From contig JAHQRK010000038.1 of NCBI GenBank assembly GCA_019828595.1, positions 248,001-312,000 of the forward strand: a DNA stretch of 64,000 bases, read 5' to 3'. Under the pieces are notes generated by a model. That model ran no database searches and was not told where the DNA came from. It saw nothing but the letters and a program-made list of their open reading frames with translations. This stretch comes from Aphanomyces cochlioides (Eukaryota; Oomycota; Saprolegniomycetes; Saprolegniales; Verrucalvaceae). The position numbers and the translations under genes were made by a program. Positions 22,770 through 33,245 of this stretch are shown piece by piece. Position 1 is the stretch's first letter. Each line of letters opens with the position of its first letter.

Positions 22770-23779
22770 CCGACGTCGTTGGTCTCTGGCAGTTTAGAAT
22801 CTTCAATACGAACTCTTGCATCATTTTCTCACGCTCCCGATCTGCTTGGACTCTTCGATCTTCCATTGCCAACTCATGCTCCCGACGTCGGGCAGCTTCT
22901 TCTGCCTGGTATTCTCTGTCGAGCAGCCTCTTCTCTTTGATATTCACGTTCTAACTGGGCTTGTTGTCGTTTAAATTCCATTTTCTGAAGCTCAAAGCTG
23001 TTCTTCTCTTTTTGTTCATCGTCAGTCGTTGCCAGGGCTTTCACAAGCGCGTCTGAAATGGCGCCAATCCGTTCTGACTTGGTGACCTTGGATCGTCGCA
23101 ATATCTTTTTTCGTCCTTCAAAGCTCTGTTAGCAGTAGACGGGGTTTCCATTGTTACCGACTCGCCGTCATCGTCATCATCATCAGCATCATTCATGGTA
23201 TCGTCGTCATTAAGCTCGTCCATTGCGAGTCGCTTGAGGTACTCGCCTGACTTTAGTAGTGCATTAGCCTTGGTGTCTCTCTGTTGCTTTTCCTCAGCAA
23301 CGCGTTCACTTCAATCATCCATTTGACTAACGATGCATTGTAGCAGAACTTCACGTTCTCTAAACTCCTCCGATGTTCCTGATTGACGCATTGATTTGCA
23401 TTGGTCTGTCCTAAACTCTTTCACGAGCGTCGTGAAACCAGTGCGGAGGGCCGAGCGATTCTTTTTCTCCGAACTTCTTGTGCTTTGCACAATGTATCGC
23501 GATATCGTCGAATACCTTCATTATACCGCTTGATGTGCCTGCTGGTGCTCGCCACGGACGAAAAGCATTGGCAACTTGCAATAAGATATCGTCGTCAACA
23601 GCCGCAAACTTCTTTCTATGGTGAGTTGCTATAGCATTGTCAGATGTTTCAGTGATATTTCCGATGTCAAAGCCTTCTCGCGTTGATTCATCGACGGACC
23701 ATTGAGACCCGTCGTTTTCCATCGCAGCTTGTACCCCACGGTCGTTCTGAATGTTTGGCGATGGTTGTGTGTGAGTCAA
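22767..23779 (-). pseudogene. Harbinger partner (Myb/SANT-like) ORF, broken
   Basis: Reading down from 23779 there is a fragment resembling a SANT/Myb-like DNA-binding region (FAAVDDDILLQVANAFRP, then AIHCAKHKKFGEKE). An acidic stretch (DDDTMNDADDDDDDGES) and a long charged coiled-coil tail rich in Glu, Arg and Gln follow. These pieces lie in at least three frames with stops between them. The position is convergent with the transposase and overlaps its end. PIF/Harbinger elements usually need such a second protein, so this copy is presumably disabled. Confidence 0.65.
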
Positions 23780-23935
23780 GTACTCTCAAACTTGATATTT
23801 ACTGAAACCAAACTGAATCGCTCTGTGTTGTGCGAAAGTCCATTTTCGTCGGGTGATTCATTTCAGATCTAGATGTCGATTCTGGTGCCTACCTCCAATT
23901 GAATCTCAAATCTAACGAGTTGCGAAAGTCCTCTA

Positions 23936-24390
23936 ATATCAACTTCAATTTAAGTCTTTTGTTTTGATCCAAATAGTTCGAAACAAATTCTTCCGACAAT
24001 GAAAATGGACAAAAAGTTTTGTTTCAAATTTGGTCACGTTAGCTGACAAATTCCAATTAGTTCTGTTGACTTTGAATCAAATTTGTGCTGCTCATATGCG
24101 CTGAGAAGAAAATGAACATCACAATGACTATTTCAAATGAGTCAAATTAACTTGTCAAAATATCGCAATATTTTTATAAAAGAATATTATAAAAATCACG
24201 CTTCTCACTCACACAACATATGCTACAAAGAAATTTCGAATTAAAATTATTCGTATTTTTATGTATACAAAGATCAAGTCTAATGGGGACAGACAACACC
24301 CGGACAACCCCCATCCAAAATCTTCACCCTAACGCAGTGGAGACTGCGAATTGCTGCATATGCGTTTAGTATGAAATGAGTGGATCTTAC
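23936..24390. other. Spacer in the C5 3' region
   Basis: There is no gene. AT-rich, with small palindromes such as ttataaaagaatattataa near 24173. It lies between the Harbinger end and exon 4 of C5 and probably corresponds to part of the original intron 4. Confidence 0.4.
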
Positions 24391-25294
24391 CTGCGACAGC
24401 TTCGGACGATTGAAGCTCACGTGTTGACGGCACGAACCAGCTCCAAGTAGTCAAAAATATCGCCATCAAAGATGTATTGCCAATCAAACTCAAAATTGGT
24501 CCACCATACAAAAGGGCTCCAAATCCGAGCAGTCCAGGATCAATGGGGGCAAAACTACTTTCCCAGTCGAATACCTTCGCAGCGAATGACATCGACCGCA
24601 TAACAAGGTAGCCGCACCAAACCTACAAGAAAGATCAGTTGAATGTCGGATGTATTACCGAACGAAGCGAGTGAAATAGAAGCAGCCCAAAGAAAATGCA
24701 GTCAAATTATAGTATTGACAGACGCGTAGCCATGACCAAGCAATATAAATTGGAGTCATCATAATGTCTACCACCATGACCACTGCAACGCATGGATCAC
24801 TGAGAATCAAATGGGTGGGGTCGCCAACGATGACTTCATACTGGCTAAACTCGTCGTCGACACCACATTCTTGGAGAGCACGGAGGAGGGGAAAGTAATA
24901 GCGGCAGTACCTTTGCCACAAGACACGCAATATGAAGAGAGTGAGAAGACAACGAAAGGCAAACTTGCAACAGCACCATGTTGTACTTTCCCATACGATA
25001 GCACCAACAGACACCATGTAGGTCTGGTCCAACATGGGCTCAACCCATACACAAGATTCACCCCAGATGACTCCAAAATAGTAATTGTGTTGGCATTGAA
25101 ACAATAGACCTGCACGTCTCGTGGTTGCATTTTGACCCAGGAAGTCTGTCACAAAGGAATGCATCCCATCTCCATAAAACAAGGCTCCTTCTCATAATAC
25201 GTGAGTACAGACCTGTGAAAATACTAATTACCTGGAAAACGGAAAAAATACGAGTCTTGTGCTGACAAAGGGACCGGCTCGAAGGGCAGGACTA

Positions 25295-27171
25295 CAGGGA
25301 ACGACGCTGAATAGAGCCGCCTGATTTTTCCGATATATTTTCAGTTTATTAACCAATAAAAAGTATTAACAAAAAATGAACAATTTTGATTGGCCAAAAC
25401 AAATTCGCGGCATATTTTTGAATGTCTGACTCGCAAACTTAATAACTCGACATCGCCATGACACACGAGCACACCAAGAAACATCGCATTCGACCTACAA
25501 TAGCTCAAAAGCTGGTCGCGATATCCATTGTTGAAGCATCAAATGTCCGCGAAGCTGTCGCTATCACGGGTTATGATGAGCGCCTGCTTCGAGCTTGGGT
25601 GCAGAATAAAGAGAAACTGCGAAGATTCAATGGATCAACGACCAGGAAGAAGAACACCGGCAAGTGTGGGGGCAAGCCGATATTCCCTGATCCAAATGCT
25701 TTGGCGTTGTATGTACGCGACCTTCGCCGCGAGGAGAGGGCTGTGACGTCGGACCACATGATCAACTTTTTAAGATTGAACCACAGCGAGTGGATTGAAT
25801 CATACGTCGCAACTCGCAAGGATGGCTACAACTCCTTGTTACGTTTACTGCAAAGTTTTGCCGACCGCTACGACTTGTCAAGACAGCGCATATGCCGACA
25901 GAAGCGCACGCAATGCAATCTTGAAGAAGTGCGCCGTGATTTTGCTCGGGACTTTCATGGCCAGCACCCCGATCTTCCTCTGGACTCGCTCTACAATGCT
26001 GATGAGACCGGTCTTTACAACGATATGGCACCCGACACTATATGGGCTGTCAGGGGTGAAGGCAGCTATGTTGCTGACGCTGACAAGCACTCATATCGTA
26101 TGACTGCGTTGTTGACAGTCCGAGCCGACGGTAAGAAATTGCCAATATTGTTCGTTATCTGTGGTGCAGTGGGTGGCACGATTGAACGAAATGAGTTTGA
26201 CGATTACCCAGATGGACACCACTATTTCATGCAAAAGCGTGCTTGGATGGACGGTGGTGTGTGGCGCTATTACCTGCGTGACGTCCTCGCGCCGTCTATT
26301 GAGAATCCGTCTGTACTGCTCGTCGACAACTTTGATTGTCACGTGAGTTCGGAAAGTGATGCAAAAGTAGGCGACGAGCTTGGTTGCAAGCTTTACCCTT
26401 TACGTCCCAACAGCACATCCAACTGGCAACCCTTGGATGTGTCGATAATGGGTCCATTCAAGCAGAACATTCGAAAACTATGGTTGCTTTCAACTGAGCA
26501 AGCCACAACAGCCAAGCAAAAGAGAATTGTCATGATCAGACGAGCAATCCAAGCATGGGATATGATTTCGGAGGAAGCAGTGCGAGCGAGTTTCGTGAAA
26601 GCCATAGCCAAAGATATGTGATGACCTTGTAGTTGTCGCTTAAATGCACATGCAATATATATGTTGAACTTTCCACAGTGTAGAGAAACCCATGGATTTC
26701 TAGCCAAGACACATAAAAAAGGATGTGATGAAAAACAACTCCATATCGCTTGAAACGCCCTGTGGGCTTCAGAAATGAACTTTTTTGGCTTTCGAAAGTT
26801 TTCAAAAACCAAAATGGAATCAGCCAATCGCTCAGTGGACATGAATTTGCACAGGTTTCTCTATCTACCCCTTTTGAATTACCTGTACAATTTTATTTCT
26901 GTGTCTATTCGCTGAATTCATGACTCCAACGTTTTATTTTCGCTGCCCTGTATAACACAAAATTCTTGAAAACTTACTACAAAAATTTTGGTTAGGTTTG
27001 CTTGAAATCCTGCATATGGATTGTGTAAAATAATAACCTGTATATTATATTATTATTGATAGTGTTGGAATTGTATTAAATTATACGGTTACACCTATTC
27101 ATTGGTAGTTTTCCTCCCATCATCAGCCAATCAAAATGTTTTGTTTCTGCTCTATTCAGCGTCGTTCCCTG
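25295..27171 (+). mobile_element. Complete pogo/Tigger-type transposon (pogo-1)
   Basis: This 1,877-bp element is flanked by TA (25293-25294 and 27172-27173), with terminal inverted repeats CAGGGAACGACGCTGAATAG on both ends (about 23 bp, perfect by eye). It contains one intact transposase gene. All parts needed for a functional element appear present. Confidence 0.93.
25458..26621 (+). CDS. pogo/Tigger-type transposase (DDE_1 superfamily)
   Basis: This is 387 codons without interruption. The N-terminus has a helix-turn-helix of the Psq/CENP-B kind (KLVAISIVEASNVREAVAIT), then a second DNA-binding region around residues 85-150 (YNSLLRLLQSFADRYDLSRQ). The catalytic triad is visible: Asp in YNADETGLYND, Asp in LLVDNFDCHV and Asp in WQPLDVSIMGPFK. 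It would excise and insert its element at TA sites in the nucleus (known for the family). It lies inside matching terminal repeats. This looks like a potentially active copy. Confidence 0.93.
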   Translation: MTHEHTKKHRIRPTIAQKLVAISIVEASNVREAVAITGYDERLLRAWVQNKEKLRRFNGSTTRKKNTGKCGGKPIFPDPNALALYVRDLRREERAVTSDHMINFLRLNHSEWIESYVATRKDGYNSLLRLLQSFADRYDLSRQRICRQKRTQCNLEEVRRDFARDFHGQHPDLPLDSLYNADETGLYNDMAPDTIWAVRGEGSYVADADKHSYRMTALLTVRADGKKLPILFVICGAVGGTIERNEFDDYPDGHHYFMQKRAWMDGGVWRYYLRDVLAPSIENPSVLLVDNFDCHVSSESDAKVGDELGCKLYPLRPNSTSNWQPLDVSIMGPFKQNIRKLWLLSTEQATTAKQKRIVMIRRAIQAWDMISEEAVRASFVKAIAKDM

Positions 27172-27498
27172 TAGTGGGCGGTGCTCGATAAACTGCGTCA
27201 AAACTAATGTCGTGATCATTGCTTGTATGTTTTTGCCGTTGTTTGAGGTAGTCATACGCTCCTTTGTTGAAGTCGTCAAATGAGTCCCATTCTTCCAAAC
27301 TTCTTTCTTGAATAGACCACGGCAGTGGTTCTGTCAAATAAGCCATTAAAGGCAACAATGATGCCATGACATCGCTGTGTTTGAAATAGGGAGTACCGTG
27401 CTCGCAAGCTTGAGCATAAAGAGACCTGTGTAGCACAGTGAGAATCGGCTGAAGCGTGCTGTGGCTTTAGTTCGCGACGTGACCCGTACTTTCACCAT

Positions 27499-28320
27499 CA
27501 GCCAGATAAATACCTCATATTGCCATTGTTAAGCAAAGAGAAACAAATTGAAACTGTAAATTGCTACTGTACTATTATTAGCCTTCAACATGTGCTGGGG
27601 ACAATTCACTGAGGTCGTTTCAATAGTTATCAATTCTGATGGCACAATGGCATGATGCGTTAATCTCTACTCGCTTCCTTGAAACAAAAGAGTTCAATCA
27701 ACTGAATTTAAAGGTAGAAAATCGACCGGAAGTTGGCACTGCTACCATATTACAACTTGTAGTTCGATCACAAAGCGGAACCGACGAAACAGTTGGAGGA
27801 AATTGACCACTCCAACGCAGCATGAAGGATGTAACATCAGCTGAGGCTTCTACAGCTATGTTCGCTTCAGCCATGGTCTTTTTCATTGTTGAGGTCACCA
27901 TCAAAATGGTCGTTTTGTGCTAAATATTTTATTTGCACCGGTCGATTGTTATGACTTAACACATTCAGAAGGACAATCCGATGCTCAATAGAATTACTTT
28001 CAAGCTTTCCCTGATGCCACGTATTAGCTAAACTGCGCGACATATCATTGCCTCTCACCTTGACAATAATGCGATTCCATATATTCGCATGAATTTATCA
28101 TTTTCGAGTAGCCCAACACTAATCCATGCAATTGCATGGTTCACGATTTTCCTTTTTTTACATCTAATCATTGATTCTGTAGTCATCAGCGACATAGATT
28201 TCAATTGCATAGTCAATTTCCACGGCCGGGTTTCAATCTTTCTCTACACAAAACTCACGAGCGCGAGAGAAGTGCTTGAAATTACAAGCCATGAAGGGTT
28301 TTATTGAATGGCTCAACATT
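27499..28320. other. Spacer between C5 and C6
   Basis: There is no gene I can support. 27500-27600 resembles the upstream regions of other copies (gagaaac motif near 27537). The remainder has only short ORFs without family similarity. Confidence 0.45.
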
Positions 28321-29517
28321 TTATGCCATCCACTTTGTCCCACCTTGAGGAAAGTGTATGCACAGATTCTTTGAGATCGTCGGCTTGAAAGTACTGCATG
28401 TTTGTTCATTGCACGTGGCATAACAAGTTTTGTGTTGACTTGAACATGTCGGGATAGCCAACTCAGGATCATGCGTTCGCGTATCCAGGCAATCGAGTAA
28501 GCTCAGTCGAATTTGCAACGTGGTTATTCGAAGTGTGGCACAAGACGAAACAGTCGGCTGCTCGACAACTGAAGAGGGGCATTTGTCTGTATGACAGCAT
28601 GGTCAGACAAAGCGAGTAGAGTACAAACAGCCCATGGTGAAAGCAGCCAGATCCTTGTATTGACAAACTCGTAGCACCGACCAAGACACGTAAGCCGGTG
28701 TCATCAAAATATCTGCCATCATGACCAGCGAAATCCTTGGATCACTCAAAATCAAATATGTTGGGTCGCCGACAAATATTTCGTAGCGGCAATATTTCTT
28801 GTCCACTCCAATATATTGCAGGTCATTGAGAAGTGAAAGGTAGTGCCGACAGTAGCGCTGCCACAACACGCGGAGGATGAATAGCGTGAGGAAATAGCGT
28901 TCATTCAGTGACGTTGATTCCAAATAAACGCATGAGTCGGAGCATATTGTGCCGTAGTAATAGTTGCGTTGGCAATGATATATGAGACGTCTGTCTGTCT
29001 GCTGGATGCGTCTTGAGCAAGAAACCTCGCGATAAAAGAGTAGAGGCCTCTACTGTAATACATGGCCCCTGTTTGGAAATAGTGAATATATCGGCAAGGA
29101 TACACACACTACCTGGCAGTTGAATAAAGTACGAGTTGAGGGATGCAGTGGGGACCATTTCAAGGGGTAAAACTATTTCCCGGCGCACGATGTTTGTGAT
29201 CGTTGTGCTGTCAAAGTGAGAGGCGAGATGATCGCGCATCGTTTCTCTGTTGTGTAGATTATAGAGGTAGCTAAATGTCGCATTGTTGAAAGCGTCAAAG
29301 GAGTTCCAAACCACAACATTTCTCTCAGGGACAGACCATGGGAATGGTTCAGTAATGTAAGCCAACAGCGGCTAACAGTTGAGAACTTAGATGTAAATAC
29401 ATGTGCACGACATACCGTGCTGGCGAGCTTGAGGATGAAGAGACCTGTATAAGACAACGAGTGTCGGTTGAAGTACACAGCCGCCTTGTGGCGGACTGCA
29501 TCCCGAACCCTTGGCAT
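28321..29517 (-). pseudogene. Tandem copy C6, exon 3 fused to the end of exon 6
   Basis: Exon 1 is 29517-29416 (MPRVRDAVRH), exon 2 29371-29113 (intact), and exon 3 starts at 29068. Exon 3 has a frameshift near 28990 and lacks the stretch between CVYLES and the LTLFILRVLW motif. Right after exon 3 (STRF, near 28605) the sequence jumps to the last part of exon 6 (YRQMPLFSCRAADCFVLC), so exons 4-5 and half of exon 6 are deleted. It ends KWMA with a TAA at 28323-28321. Confidence 0.82.
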
Positions 29518-29675
29518 TGCGTAGGTTATGGTGTAACCGTTCACCTTGGGTCGGTTACGCTAGTGAATACCTTAAATAAAGAGGGAACACAAACATCACT
29601 TTCGATCACTCTTTTCGTAAGTAAAGAGCACAGCGATTGGCATATTGACTTGGTATTTTAACACCATAACTACAC

Positions 29676-30300
29676 CACCCACTTGACGTTGCGCTGAAGA
29701 GCGTGGAATACAAACTTGGACAGCTGAAGTTGCCTGAAAAGCTAAGCACTTCTTGCAAGTGCACATAAGATTACTTGCTCAGTGTTAGCACGAATAGCCT
29801 CCTCGAGGTCTTGAAGCCTTGGACAGAAGCAATCTGGGAAACTCGGTCGAACTTGTATTGCGATTATCTGTCTAAGGGCACTCCTAACAGTTTTTAACCA
29901 AGATTTCGGTGACTAAATTTTCGGGGAGGGCGGTTTGGGGTATGAGGCCGACAGTGGTCCACCCATCTGGAGGGGCCTCAGGTGCATGAGATGGCATGAT
30001 GGTGAAAAAGAATTGGATCTTGAGATCGTTGAGTGAACCATGGCTGTGTAAGTTGATCTCATGGTATTGAATGGCTCCATTTTAATCGCATATGTACGCT
30101 GGACATGGCGACTGGAGAGAATGGAATTTTGTAAGTTTGGCCCACATCCAATGGCGGGACGCGCGACCTCCATGCTCGTGCCGCTGTCAAAAAAGTCGCA
30201 CGATTCTTGCTCGTGCTTTGGCTTTAATATAAGGTTGCATTGTTCGCGCACCAGTGGGGATGCTCTAGTGTGTGTGGAGTTCCCCAACCTTTCCATAACC
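29676..30300 (-). pseudogene. Tandem copy C7, decayed exon 6 only
   Basis: Fragments in shifting frames match exon 6: a SLNDLKIQFFFTIMPSHAPEA-like piece near 30030-29965, QVRPSFPDCF near 29850, and a KWVV tail with TAG at about 29676. No exons 1-5 of this copy are present. The array is interrupted upstream by SSP1 and a transposon block. Confidence 0.6.
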
Positions 30301-30393
30301 TCTTTCTTGAGGTCATTAGTTGAATGAAGTTAGCTTCATCGAACCAAATATTCAAAAGGTGCATGAATGCTGTATTTCATTCTCTTTACGACA

Positions 30394-31002
30394 TTAGTTG
30401 TCAGAATTGAATGAACCCACTCGGCTGAATCTAGCCGAACTACTTCGGCTGACGCTGCTGTCCGAGCTGCTACTAGAGCTGGTCGAATCTTGTCGAGTAA
30501 TTTGTCGTCTTGGAGGACTTCGACGAGCCTGAGCGCCAGCTTGCTGACCAGCCCGATATCCTTGGCCTTGCTGACCACCTCCACGTCCTTGGCCTTGTTG
30601 ACCACCTCCACGTCCTTGACCTTGTCCACGTCCTTGACCTTGCTGACCACCTCCACGTCTTTGACCTTGTCCACGTCCTTGACCTTGCTGACCACCTCCA
30701 CGTCTTTGACCTTGGCCACGTTGAGCATTCGACTGAGACCCGAAGAGAGGACGCGTCAAGGCACTTCTCCATGAGCTTCTTCTGTCCGATAGTCGTCGGG
30801 CAGCGGATTCATACGAGGCACCTGTCCCGTCTTGGCCATTGAATTTCTTGCCCCTACGACTGCCTTGCAGCATGCGGTGGTAGTGGACGGCAGAGTCCAT
30901 CGGGATATCTTGATGCGCTAAGATAGCTGGCGAGTCTTGGAGAGGTTGTTTGAAAGCCACAACGGCAGATGTAGCAAGTGCAATGGAAAACAAAACACGC
31001 AT
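30394..31002 (-). CDS. Small secreted protein with RGG-type repeats (SSP1)
   Basis: This is 202 codons in a single exon. A clear signal peptide (MRVLFSIALATSAVVAF) is followed by a short conserved region (DSPAILAHQD, then HRMLQGSRRGKKFNGQ). A low-complexity middle of repeated GQGQRRGGGQQ units comes next, then a Ser/Arg-rich tail. SSP2 (44727) shares the signal peptide, the SPAILA and HRxLxGS motifs and about 30 nt of 5' leader (gctgaagctccttcaagg). Signal-peptide prediction is by eye; secretion is inferred. Function is unknown. An effector or cell-wall/RNA-binding role is possible, but nothing proves either. Confidence 0.75.
   Translation of the reverse strand: MRVLFSIALATSAVVAFKQPLQDSPAILAHQDIPMDSAVHYHRMLQGSRRGKKFNGQDGTGASYESAARRLSDRRSSWRSALTRPLFGSQSNAQRGQGQRRGGGQQGQGRGQGQRRGGGQQGQGRGQGQGRGGGQQGQGRGGGQQGQGYRAGQQAGAQARRSPPRRQITRQDSTSSSSSSDSSVSRSSSARFSRVGSFNSDN
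30550..30725. repeat. Tandem repeat inside SSP1
   Basis: Units such as ccacgtccttgaccttg and gctgaccacctccacgtc alternate with periods of about 18 and 24-42 nt. They encode the GQG/RGGG repeats. Such arrays change length easily, so SSP1 alleles may vary. Confidence 0.8.
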
Positions 31003-31060
31003 GGCTGAAGCTCCTTCAAGGCAATTTCCAAAATGATAAGCCAAGACACTTACACAACTT
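31003..31060 (-). promoter_or_regulatory. SSP1 5' leader, conserved with SSP2
   Basis: gctgaagctccttcaaggca and the following caatttccaaa are shared with the segment upstream of SSP2 (45228-45256). Similarity resumes beyond the inserted element, near 32865-32925 (caagtaggttctct, gaggatgagaaaag), matching 45378-45445. Confidence 0.5.
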
Positions 31061-31130
31061 TTGTTTCTGGTGCTTGCATGTTGTGGCACTACAACGTGCA
31101 GGTTCGGTGGTAGCAAGGAAAATTCCAACG

Positions 31131-32802
31131 AGATAATCCCTCATTAAAACAGTACCACTGTTGTTCGCACCCATTGAAGCTGTTGCAATGAGGGAAAGAC
31201 CTTATCCGGCAGAAAGTCCTCTAAATTGCCAAAATACGTTATCCGGATAACAGATGTAGGGAATTTCTTCCTCATACAGTCTTCGTACCTGTCATTTGTG
31301 CAACCCTGTGTACAACCCTATTTTGATTGGCTTAAAATATACTATATTGACTTGGAGATTTGAGTGTGTGATTCCTAAATCTCAATGCCCAAGGTCGACC
31401 GTGGCCATTGTCCATATCGTCAAACCCCAAATGCGATTGTATCGGGTCTAGTGTAGGATGTATAAACAAATCAACCATACAAGACTCGTTACATTGACAT
31501 CGTTCTCTACACAGATTACAGTAGTCCCCCAGTTTTCGCCTCATGCATTTTTCAAAATTTATATCAGGGTATTATGATTGGAAATATTATGTTTCAAAGG
31601 TTTATGCTATTAATATTAGATACTGTCAAAATAAATATTCCAAAAAATAATATTATACAGGATATAAGTTTGAAGTGGGAGGCGAAAACTGGGGGACTAC
31701 TGTACTATCCTTTGCATAGGGCGCAGTGGCAAAGAAGTTTGGTCATGTCTTTCTGCGACGACAATCCAGCGTGTTTTCTAGTCATAGTGCTAGGCCATAG
31801 TCAGACTTACTATTCACGAGACTATTCTTGTAAGCTTTACTAATTTATTGCAATCAACATTTACAACAGCTCATATCTCGTTGTGTCGTGCGAAGCACGA
31901 CAACTCACGTGTTTATTTGATTGATCATGCTGTTGGCGACTATATGGCTACCGTACACTTAAGATCAGGATGCACTAAACTGGGATATACTAAGCTGTGG
32001 ACATTGTAAATCGGCGTTTTTGCTTAACACCGTCTGAACGCCTGTTCAGTCGGTGTTAAACTTTTTCTTCCATTCTGTCCGAAAGCCCTGCAAGGATTGA
32101 TGGAAAATAACATATATATTGATAAGCTAAGATATGCTGACAAATACCGTTGCCGATTTGCAACCCGTGTATAATGACTTAGTTTGAGTATACTTCAGGG
32201 TTGCAAAACGCTTCGAATGATGCAACTCTCACTGCAACCTTTGTTGCAAAGCGAACATAGATCTGCTGCAAATGTACCAATGACTTTTGTGGATGGTACA
32301 GTGCAAAAATAGAGATATAGCCAATCAGAATTCTAGAATTTTGAGATTTACAACTTAGGTTGCAAATGGCTGGTAAAGTCAAAGGACCAACACGTCAGTG
32401 AAGCATGCTTAGACCTTGCCGTTTGGACAGCCAAAAGAAAGGTGAGATTTTGTATTGGATTTGGTGTACTAACGTGTGACGATAGGAAAGTCAGCTTGCC
32501 AGTTGAAGCACAAACGATATGGATGCAGGGCATGGCCATTCAACGTGAAGCCATACTGGCCGTGCACCGTGCATTAAATATTAGTGATCGCGCCAATCGT
32601 GGTCGACAAGCTAAGTCGTAGACGGTATATTTTTTAATTGGCGCGACTGTGTATTGCTTCAAAAAGGTCACCAAGTGATGTTGAAAGCGCATTTCTGTGT
32701 TGATCCGGATAACTTATCTTGGCAATTTAGAGAGCTTCTGCCGGATAAGGTCTTTCCCTCATTGCAACAGCTTCAATGGGTCCGAACAACAGTGGTACTG
32801 TT
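31131..32802. mobile_element. Mutator-type non-autonomous element in the SSP1 promoter
   Basis: A 9-bp direct repeat ATTCCAACG flanks it (31122-31130, 32803-32811). Its ends carry long inverted repeats of about 100 bp, for example cagtaccactgttgttcg at the left against cgaacaacagtggtactg at the right, continuing through gagggaaagaccttatccgg. Long terminal repeats with a 9-bp target are typical of Mutator-like elements. It has no transposase. A smaller MITE is nested inside. Removing it makes the SSP1 upstream region collinear with that of SSP2. Confidence 0.8.
31519..31702. mobile_element. 184-bp MITE nested in the Mutator-type element
   Basis: The terminal inverted repeats CAGTAGTCCCCCAGTTTTCG are perfect at both ends, with TA on either side (31517-31518, 31703-31704). 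The whole unit folds as one long imperfect hairpin. It is Tc1/mariner or pogo class, non-autonomous. Confidence 0.85.
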
Positions 32803-33240
32803 ATTCCAACGGAGCTACACTTGGGTGACATGAACATGCTGTCTATCCAACGTAGAATCAAGTAGGTTCTCTCGAGATACATGAATAAGCACTGAGGATG
32901 AGAAAAGGCCTTATAGGGAGCATTCACCCTGCCGTGTAAGACTTACATTTGGTAGACCCTAAGGGCATGGCATGCCTACGCCTACCAGTTACATGCTGAC
33001 ACTACACGTTTGGTGCCAGACGTGGTGAAGTCCGTCACGCTTTCAATAGAGAACATCCACAAGATGGAAATTCTTTAGTAAGTAACGTCCGCCAGATTTG
33101 TCTTGACCTGGCGGATGAGGGGTGTCACTATTGTATTCTCAAATGAGATGGAGTGAAACCTCGTTACTGAGGGCTCCGCACCTTCTGTCTCCGCATTTCA
33201 CACTTTCGCACCCAAATTGCATTGTTTGAGATCAATTCGG
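32803..33240. other. Distal SSP1 upstream region
   Basis: There is no gene. 32865-32945 resembles the SSP2 upstream region. The rest has no recognisable feature. Confidence 0.45.
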
Positions 33241-33245
33241 TCATG

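Larger units (their letters stand above)
21546..23935. mobile_element. PIF/Harbinger element, right part
   Basis: It carries a plus-strand transposase and a convergent minus-strand partner ORF, the usual two-gene PIF/Harbinger arrangement. The right terminal repeat is 23919-23935, followed by TAATA. The left terminus was moved to 16540-16557 by the inversion. The reconstructed element would be about 2.5 kb. Confidence 0.75.
24391..27498 (-). pseudogene. Tandem copy C5, exons 1-4, split by a pogo element
   Basis: Exon 1 is 27498-27397 (MVKVRVTSRTKATARF). Exon 2 is 27352-27174 plus 25292-25232, interrupted by a pogo-type transposon at TA. Exon 3 is 25187-24664, open throughout (CCCKFAFRCLLTLFILRVLW, VGDPTHLILSDP). 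Exon 4 is 24622-24391 with a good donor GTAAGA. The exon 2 acceptor reads TG instead of AG, so normal splicing is lost. Exons 5-6 were separated by the Harbinger insertion and then inverted (16896-18176). Confidence 0.85.
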
